A stretch of DNA of 64,000 nucleotides from Sphingobacterium haloxyli (lineage in GTDB: Bacteria > Bacteroidota > Bacteroidia > Sphingobacteriales > Sphingobacteriaceae). This document shows, piece by piece, positions 59,119-64,000 of this stretch. The position numbers and the translations under genes are program-made. The notes under the pieces are model-generated. The model did no database searches. It was not told the origin of the DNA and was given only the letters and a program-made list of their open reading frames with translations. Position 1 is the stretch's first letter. The number at the start of each line of letters is the position of its first letter. The stretch covers positions 1 to 64,000 of the forward strand of contig NZ_PVBQ01000006.1 of NCBI RefSeq assembly GCF_002980525.1. The letters are read 5' to 3'.

Positions 59119-59409
59119 ATGGGAGAAATTTCCATAAAAATAAATATCGCAGACCGTGTTTATCCATTGAGGGTGGCGACGGAAGAGGAGGAAGTGATTA
59201 GATACGCTGCGAAATTAATTAATGAAAAAATAAAGGAATTGCAAGAAAATTATGCAGTTCGTGATAAACAAGATTTGTTGTCTATGTGTGTCTTGCAGTA
59301 TGCCACAGGTATGATAAAAGCCGAGCGTAGTGCACAGCAACAGGAGAATGGATTGGAGGAGAAAGTTCATGAATTGGATGTTATTTTAACGGATTTCTTT
59401 AGAAAATAA
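59119..59409 (+). CDS. zapA: Cell division protein ZapA
   Basis: The 96-residue product has the ZapA head (ISIKINIADRVYPLRVATEE, RYAAKLINEKIKELQENYAV) and a C-terminal coiled coil. It cross-links FtsZ protofilaments at the Z-ring. A structured RNA gene follows directly, as 6S RNA follows zapA in many bacteria. Confidence 0.9.
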   Translation: MGEISIKINIADRVYPLRVATEEEEVIRYAAKLINEKIKELQENYAVRDKQDLLSMCVLQYATGMIKAERSAQQQENGLEEKVHELDVILTDFFRK

Positions 59410-59450
59410 CGATATCGTTCTTTATTTCAGAGCTTATAACGACGAATTTG

Positions 59451-59625
59451 CCGCAATTAAATTCGGGTTGTCACTATTTTAAACTTAACGCTTCAATATC
59501 ACGAGCGAAACAAGATGTAGGCCATTTTGCGAAAGCCATCTAGGTCATGATCAATTGCTCAAATCATGTGTAATCGAAGTTTAATAATACATGGGACCTG
59601 TTACATTTAATTGCGGTTTTTTTTT
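59451..59625 (+). ncRNA. ssrS: 6S-like RNA (probable 6S-Flavo type)
   Basis: CCGCAATTAAA (59451-59461) pairs perfectly with TTTAATTGCGG (59606-59616), followed by T9: an 11-bp closing stem plus terminator about 175 nt apart. Inside, TTAAACTT (59479-59486) pairs with AAGTTTAA (59577-59584), CATGAT/ATCATG make a small 3'-arm hairpin, and AGAT..GGC / GCC..ATCT form an apical stem. This long interrupted rod with a large central bubble is the 6S architecture. A partial -7 box (CGAATTTG) sits just upstream. Position after zapA strengthens the call; the family name is inferred. Confidence 0.7.
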
Positions 59626-59655
59626 GAATAAACAGAAATAACATATATATAAACA

Positions 59656-61215
59656 ATGGATTTAATTACAATTATTTCAATTATAATTTCGCTTATTATA
59701 GGTATCGTTATTGGTCGTTTTTTGTTGCAGACAGTCTTCAAGAAACAGGAACAAGCGGCACAAGAGAAGGCGGGACGCATCATTAAGGAAGCTGAACAAC
59801 AAGCTGAGCATCACAAAAAACAACGTAATTTAGAGGCAAAAGAAAAGTTTCTGCAATTGAAGGCAGAGCATGAAAAGGAAGTTAGCCAACGCAATAGTGC
59901 GGTGGCACAAAAAGAAAATACGATTCGGCAGAAGGAGCAGTCGCTGAATCAAAAATTGGAAAGCCTCAATAGGGAAAAGCAAGATTTAGATAGCAAAAGC
60001 AAGAAACTTGATCATTTAATTGAACTCAACGAGAGAAAATCGGAAGAGGTAAATCAATTAAAGAACCAGCACATCAAACAACTGGAAACTATCGCTGGTT
60101 TGTCTGCTCAGGAAGCTAGAGAACAATTGGTTAGCTCGCTTCGTGAGGAAGCGCGTTCGCAAGCCATCATGCAAATCAAAGATATCGTGGACGAAGCAAA
60201 ATTGACTGCGTCAAAAGAAGCCAAAAAAGTTGTAATCCAAACGATTCAACGAACAGCAACCGAATCAGCTATCGAAAATACCGTATCTATTTTTAATATT
60301 GAAAACGATGAAATTAAAGGCCGAATTATTGGTCGCGAAGGACGTAACATTCGTGCTTTGGAAGCTGCCACGGGCGTTGAAATCATTGTAGACGATACCC
60401 CAGAGGCGATTATATTATCTGGATTCGATCCCGTACGCCGTGAGATAGCCCGTTTGTCGCTACATAGATTGGTGACTGATGGACGGATTCACCCCGCCCG
60501 TATTGAAGAGGTCGTGGCGAAGACGCGGACGCAGATCGAAGATGAAATCGTTGAAATTGGCGAGCGTACGGCAATTGATTTAGGTATACATGGCCTTCAT
60601 CCGGAACTGATACGTATGGTTGGTCGTATGCGTTACCGTTCTTCCTACGGACAGAATTTATTACAGCACTCTCGCGAAGTTGCCAACTTTGCAGCAACGA
60701 TGGCGGCAGAGCTTGGTCTGAATGTAAAACATGCGAAGCGGGCAGGTCTTTTGCACGATATCGGAAAAGTACCTGACGACAATCCGGAATTGCCACACGC
60801 GATTTTGGGTATGCAATTGGCGGAGAAATATAAAGAACATCCTGATGTCTGCAATGCTATCGGGGCACACCACGATGAAATAGAAATGACCTCGTTGATT
60901 TCGCCAGTCGTCCAGGCATGTGATGCTATCTCCGGTGCGCGTCCAGGTGCCCGTCGCGAGGTCGTTGAGAGCTATATCAAACGTTTGAAGGAATTGGAGG
61001 AGCTGGCTCTTTCTTACCCAGGGGTTGAAAAAACATTCGCTATTCAAGCCGGTCGCGAATTACGGGTCGTAGTTGAATCAGAGAAGGTTTCCGACGCGCA
61101 GGCGGAGATCTTGGCAGCAGATATATCCAACCGTATCCAAACGGAGATGACCTATCCAGGTCAGATCAAGGTCACGGTTATTCGTGAGACAAGATCCGTT
61201 TCATACGCGAAGTAG
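59656..61215 (+). CDS. rny: Ribonuclease Y
   Basis: The 519-residue product has an N-terminal membrane helix ([19 protein letters not shown]), a long coiled coil (about residues 35-200), a KH domain ([20 protein letters not shown]) and an HD domain ([20 protein letters not shown]). It is the membrane-bound endoribonuclease that starts mRNA decay where RNase E is absent. Full length. Confidence 0.97.
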   Translation: MDLITIISIIISLIIGIVIGRFLLQTVFKKQEQAAQEKAGRIIKEAEQQAEHHKKQRNLEAKEKFLQLKAEHEKEVSQRNSAVAQKENTIRQKEQSLNQKLESLNREKQDLDSKSKKLDHLIELNERKSEEVNQLKNQHIKQLETIAGLSAQEAREQLVSSLREEARSQAIMQIKDIVDEAKLTASKEAKKVVIQTIQRTATESAIENTVSIFNIENDEIKGRIIGREGRNIRALEAATGVEIIVDDTPEAIILSGFDPVRREIARLSLHRLVTDGRIHPARIEEVVAKTRTQIEDEIVEIGERTAIDLGIHGLHPELIRMVGRMRYRSSYGQNLLQHSREVANFAATMAAELGLNVKHAKRAGLLHDIGKVPDDNPELPHAILGMQLAEKYKEHPDVCNAIGAHHDEIEMTSLISPVVQACDAISGARPGARREVVESYIKRLKELEELALSYPGVEKTFAIQAGRELRVVVESEKVSDAQAEILAADISNRIQTEMTYPGQIKVTVIRETRSVSYAK

Positions 61216-61228
61216 TAATAACCTTTTT

Positions 61229-61386
61229 GCTACTTTTTTAGAGAAAAGTAGCGTAAACTGAACGAAGTGAGTTCATGAACACTAAAGTAAACACTAGTTC
61301 ATAAAAATCGTCGCTTCAAATCTTTGAGAAGAGGGGTAGTACTAAGGATGAGTTTATACAGACCTCAAATATTTGTATGCGACATT
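61229..61386. repeat. Dispersed intergenic element, copy B
   Basis: GCTACTTTT-TTAGAG-AAAAGTAGC (61229-61252) is a 9-bp hairpin. The 76 nt at 61311-61386 align gap-free to copy A (1510-1585) at about 72% identity, best at the ends (TCGCTTCA and GACATT). A GTCGC/GCGAC pair can close the copy. It lies after rny and before a terminator. Confidence 0.55.
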
Positions 61387-61398
61387 CTAGATTAATGA

Positions 61399-61431
61399 GG
61401 GGATTGTGCAGTGTTGCATTGTCCCCTTTTT
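61399..61431 (+). terminator. Intrinsic terminator after rny
   Basis: GGGGA pairs with TCCCC, with an inner TGCA-GTGT-TGCA stem separated by symmetric TTG bulges, followed by T5. Confidence 0.75.
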
Positions 61432-61469
61432 AACATCTTGATGCCACATAGAACAGAAAAGAAGTCCCC

Positions 61470-61502
61470 TTTGGCTTCTTTACCCCAAATTCCTTATTTT
61501 TG
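61470..61502 (+). promoter_or_regulatory. Promoter of the two-component operon
   Basis: TTTG (61470-61473), 21 nt, TATTTTTG (61495-61502). It lies 16 nt before ATG 61518 and makes an upstream TTG start at 61500 unlikely. Confidence 0.7.
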
Positions 61503-61517
61503 AATAAATACCAGCGT

Positions 61518-62195
61518 ATGCAAATTCTTGTAGTAGAAGACGATAACCGGATCAGTAACTTTTTAATTAAAGGACTGGAGGAGCGTGGCTATATGGTAAC
61601 GTTATGTAAAAACGCGGAAGATGTATTAAAACAATATATCAACATCGAATGGGATCTTATTATTTTGGATATCATGTTGGAGGATATGGATGGTGTGCAG
61701 CTCTTGCAGACACTGCGCTACAAAAAAGTGTTTACTCCTATCCTTATGTTAAGCGCGTTGAATAGTGTTCAGGATAAGATATCGGCATTAGATTACGGTG
61801 CGGACGATTATCTTACGAAACCCTTTCATTTTGATGAGCTACTTTCACGCATCCGAGCGCTTACACGCAGACGAAGATATGACCACCTGGAAATACCGAA
61901 GGCTGAGCTACAGCTTGGACGCCTACACATCAATTTTGAACAATATAAAGTTACGTTGGGAGAGGAGCCGGTTGATTTGTCTCCCAGAGAGTACAAGCTA
62001 CTTATCTATCTGGTAGAAAACGAAGGAAAAACAGTCACTAGGATGCAAATTCTAAACGCAGTCTGGGGTATTACGTTTGACAACCATACGAATGTAGTGG
62101 ACGTCTATATATCCTATCTCCGAAGTAAAATCGAGAAGGAAAATGACAAGTATATTTTTACCGTCAAGGGTGTAGGATATATGTTCAAAGTATAG
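61518..62195 (+). CDS. OmpR-family response regulator
   Basis: The 225-residue product has a receiver domain with phosphorylation Asp in DLIILDIMLEDMDGVQLL and Lys in YLTKPFHFDELL, and a winged-helix effector domain (LSPREYKLLIYLVENEGKTV, NVVDVYISYLRSKIEKENDK). Resembles CusR/CzcR-type regulators. The kinase gene follows 3 nt later. A CzcC/CusC-like gene further downstream suggests regulation of metal or drug efflux. Confidence 0.95.
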   Translation: MQILVVEDDNRISNFLIKGLEERGYMVTLCKNAEDVLKQYINIEWDLIILDIMLEDMDGVQLLQTLRYKKVFTPILMLSALNSVQDKISALDYGADDYLTKPFHFDELLSRIRALTRRRRYDHLEIPKAELQLGRLHINFEQYKVTLGEEPVDLSPREYKLLIYLVENEGKTVTRMQILNAVWGITFDNHTNVVDVYISYLRSKIEKENDKYIFTVKGVGYMFKV

Positions 62196-62198
62196 CAT

Positions 62199-63533
62199 AT
62201 GAGGTTAAAACATAGGTTATCGCTATATTCTGTCGTGATGTTTGGGGTCATCATGCTGGTATTCTCGATCGTGATTTATCTTTCCTATTATGCACAACTG
62301 GAACGAAAAGAACAGCAATCACTGGAAAGTAAGTCGTTACTTGCCGCCATTTATTATCTAGAGAAGGACGAGCTTTCTTTTTTAGAACACACCAATGTTA
62401 AAAATCAGTTGTACCGTACGATTTCTCGACAACATATTGTCGTGTTTGATAGCCTGGATAACGTGTACAACGGAGATATGCAGACACCTGACGAAATTCC
62501 TTCTTCATTTATAGCGGATGTAAGACGCATGGGAAATGCTTTTTTTAAGACTGATTTATTCTTCTACAATGGTATCTTCTATCCAGATAATGAAGGCGAT
62601 TTCGTCGTGATTACGCGGGAGTCTAAGACTGAGTTTAGTGCGCAGATGTCTTCCCTCTTTCAAATATTGATGGCTGTTTTTTTATTCGGTATAGTGTTTA
62701 TCTTCCTCTTCTCGCAGTATTTAAGCTATATAGCTTATCAGCCTATCATCAAGATTATTAGTCAAATTAAAGACCGTGATAGTAAAAACTTTAACGAGCC
62801 CCTTTCCTTGGCCAAGACTTATACGGAGATCGGAGACTTAGTGAATACTTATAATCACTTTGTAAAGCGTATAGAAAAGACCTTCAACGTGCAAAAGAAT
62901 TTTATCGATTACGTGTCCCATGAACTGCGCACACCGATAACGGCGTTGTTGGGGACGTTGGAGGTAACCAAAAGTAAACCTCGATCTGTTGAGGAGTACG
63001 AACGGGCGATTACACAATTAAGGCAGTACACACTTGACCTGCAAACAACATTGGACCAAATGATGCTCCTCTCGGGCGCAAAGACGAATTTTGAACTACA
63101 GCCGACAAGGGTCGATGAAGTGCTTTGGCAGCTTGTGGAAAATATGGTGCTTTACCACCGAGCACATATTGATGTTGATCTTCAAGTCGAAGATAATGCT
63201 TTATTGACCGTCGAGGGTAACGACAAATTACTTGAATTGGCTATCGGAAACGTTCTAGAAAACGCGATTAAATATTCGAATAATAAAATAGTTAAGGTCA
63301 GGTTTCGTGAGCAGGGAAATAAATTGGTCGTCTCTATTATCGATCAAGGGATTGGCATTCTGCAACAGGATCTGCAACATATCCGACAAAATTTTTATCG
63401 AGGCCATAACACACAAAAATATCAGGGGAAAGGTATCGGGTTATCGATGGCGAATATTATTTTTTCCCTCCACCAAGTAGAGATGGAGATCTCTTCGAGC
63501 ACGCAGGGAACGACTGTCCACTTGCATTTCTAA
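62199..63533 (+). CDS. Membrane sensor histidine kinase
   Basis: The 444-residue product has two membrane helices (VVMFGVIMLVFSIVIYLSYY; ILMAVFLFGIVFIFLFS) around a periplasmic sensor region of about 110 residues, a HAMP-like linker, the phospho-acceptor His in FIDYVSHELRTPITALLG and HATPase motifs (IGNVLENAIKYSNN, IIDQGIGIL, GKGIGLSMANIIF). The pair with the preceding regulator is clear; the signal is unknown, metal being a guess from context. Confidence 0.95.
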   Translation: MRLKHRLSLYSVVMFGVIMLVFSIVIYLSYYAQLERKEQQSLESKSLLAAIYYLEKDELSFLEHTNVKNQLYRTISRQHIVVFDSLDNVYNGDMQTPDEIPSSFIADVRRMGNAFFKTDLFFYNGIFYPDNEGDFVVITRESKTEFSAQMSSLFQILMAVFLFGIVFIFLFSQYLSYIAYQPIIKIISQIKDRDSKNFNEPLSLAKTYTEIGDLVNTYNHFVKRIEKTFNVQKNFIDYVSHELRTPITALLGTLEVTKSKPRSVEEYERAITQLRQYTLDLQTTLDQMMLLSGAKTNFELQPTRVDEVLWQLVENMVLYHRAHIDVDLQVEDNALLTVEGNDKLLELAIGNVLENAIKYSNNKIVKVRFREQGNKLVVSIIDQGIGILQQDLQHIRQNFYRGHNTQKYQGKGIGLSMANIIFSLHQVEMEISSSTQGTTVHLHF

Positions 63534-63556
63534 TCAAATTCTAATCTATCACGAAA

Positions 63557-63585
63557 TTTAGCTTAACCTTGCTGACGTACATTTG
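63557..63585 (+). promoter_or_regulatory. Promoter of the efflux gene
   Basis: TACATTTG at 63578-63585 is a perfect -7 box, with TTTA at 63557-63560 at 17-nt spacing. The GTG start follows 17 nt later. Confidence 0.5.
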
Positions 63586-63602
63586 TTAAAAATGTATAGA
63601 AG

Positions 63603-64000
63603 GTGAGATATTATTTAACTGTTTTAACACTTTGTGCTGTTTTTATAGGCTATGCACAACCCTATAGTTTAGATCAGCTTGAAGCCAGCTTTTTGCAACG
63701 TAATTATTTAGTCATTGCCGAGAAGTTTGAGATAAGCAAAGCTGAAGCAGAAATTGTACAGGAAAAAGTATGGGAGAATCCCACTTTGGCCATAAGTGAA
63801 GTTAACCTGTGGACAAATCCCGGGGGGGAGCGAATGACGCCTATGTTTGGGAGCTGGGGAGAGACACAACAAATTTCCGTAGGTTTGGAACAATTGATCG
63901 AAACTGCTGGAAAGCGGAAAAAGCGAGTAGCTATAAAACGTTTGGAACATCGGATGGCTGTCTACGAATTTGAGGAGCTCGTTCGTGAACTAAAAAAGGA
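63603..64000 (+). CDS. TolC/CzcC-like outer-membrane factor, N-terminal part (runs off window)
   Basis: From GTG 63603, preceded by AGAAGG, 132 codons run to the window edge. A signal peptide (YYLTVLTLCAVFIGYAQ) is followed by SLDQLEASFLQRNYLVIAEK, ENPTLAISEVNLW and ISVGLEQLIETAGKRKKRVA, the pattern of CzcC/CusC family proteins of heavy-metal RND pumps (eNPtl... Q.ie.gGKR). No in-frame ATG is available before the signal peptide. Adaptor and pump genes would be expected beyond the window. Confidence 0.8.
   Translation, partial: MRYYLTVLTLCAVFIGYAQPYSLDQLEASFLQRNYLVIAEKFEISKAEAEIVQEKVWENPTLAISEVNLWTNPGGERMTPMFGSWGETQQISVGLEQLIETAGKRKKRVAIKRLEHRMAVYEFEELVRELKK

Noticed and set aside
60410-61047. 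Two 128-codon minus-strand frames inside rny
   Set aside because: Both are antisense to the conserved KH and HD domains of RNase Y.

Overview
The window is a chromosomal segment of a Bacteroidota bacterium, most likely of the Sphingobacteriaceae (Sphingobacterium/Olivibacter/Pedobacter type). Evidence: promoters of the TTTG-N19-TAnnTTTG class, a SusC/SusD pair driven by an ECF sigma/FecR couple with an STN-bearing SusC, S46 dipeptidyl-peptidase, DUF5606 and other Bacteroidota-restricted families, RNase Y beside zapA, and generally weak Shine-Dalgarno sites. Genus is inferred, not shown.

Layout. 1-280: the 5' part of an IS1182-type transposase and a hairpin that may be both the IS end and the ribosomal-operon terminator. 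302-1389: rpsF-rpsR-rplI. 1591-8097: JmjC-like cupin, lipocalin-like protein, and a gyrA-TPR-TPR operon. 8399-13140: serC-serA and lysC-lysA (serine and aspartate/lysine pathways). 13180-15700: tRNA-Lys with a duplicated 3' end, followed by AT-rich accessory genes (HxlR regulator divergent from a flavin reductase and DUF1097) and a possible mobilisation-gene remnant. 16015-19056: NEW3 protein/ABC ATPase/ABC permease operon. 19200-25872: fabG, DUF4168, mqo-pnuC-acyl-CoA dehydrogenase, pyruvate-oxidase-like ThDP enzyme. 26036-36614: ECF sigma, FecR, SusC, SusD and two tandem FAD-dependent oxidoreductases, a nutrient-uptake locus without any glycoside hydrolase. 36824-43284: housekeeping (radical SAM, cyclophilin, radC, deoxynucleoside kinase, trpS, mazG). 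43370-47543: Crp-type regulator and a TolC/HlyD/ABC-2 export operon without its ATPase. 47540-53824: S46 peptidase, oxyR, ClC channel, ribE, a candidate small RNA, rlmH. 53979-56132: a 43-residue membrane protein, Nudix, a hypothetical, a stand-alone AraC-type HTH protein and a 21-bp-period tandem repeat array. 56332-61215: pheT, a coiled-coil protein, zapA, a 6S-like RNA and rny. 61518-64000: two-component system followed by a CzcC/CusC-like outer-membrane factor that runs off the window.

Most interesting non-genic signals: the 16-unit 21-bp array at 55797-56132, the 6S-like RNA at 59451-59625, a promoter-hairpin-terminator unit at 53234-53324, a 76-nt element present twice at about 72% identity without gaps (1510-1585 and 61311-61386), a 36-nt element upstream of two unrelated genes (2504-2539 and 19990-20025), and the att-like duplication of the tRNA-Lys 3' end. 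The most interesting gene system is the FecI/FecR-SusCD locus carrying paired periplasmic flavoenzymes. All alignments here were made by eye; no database search was possible.
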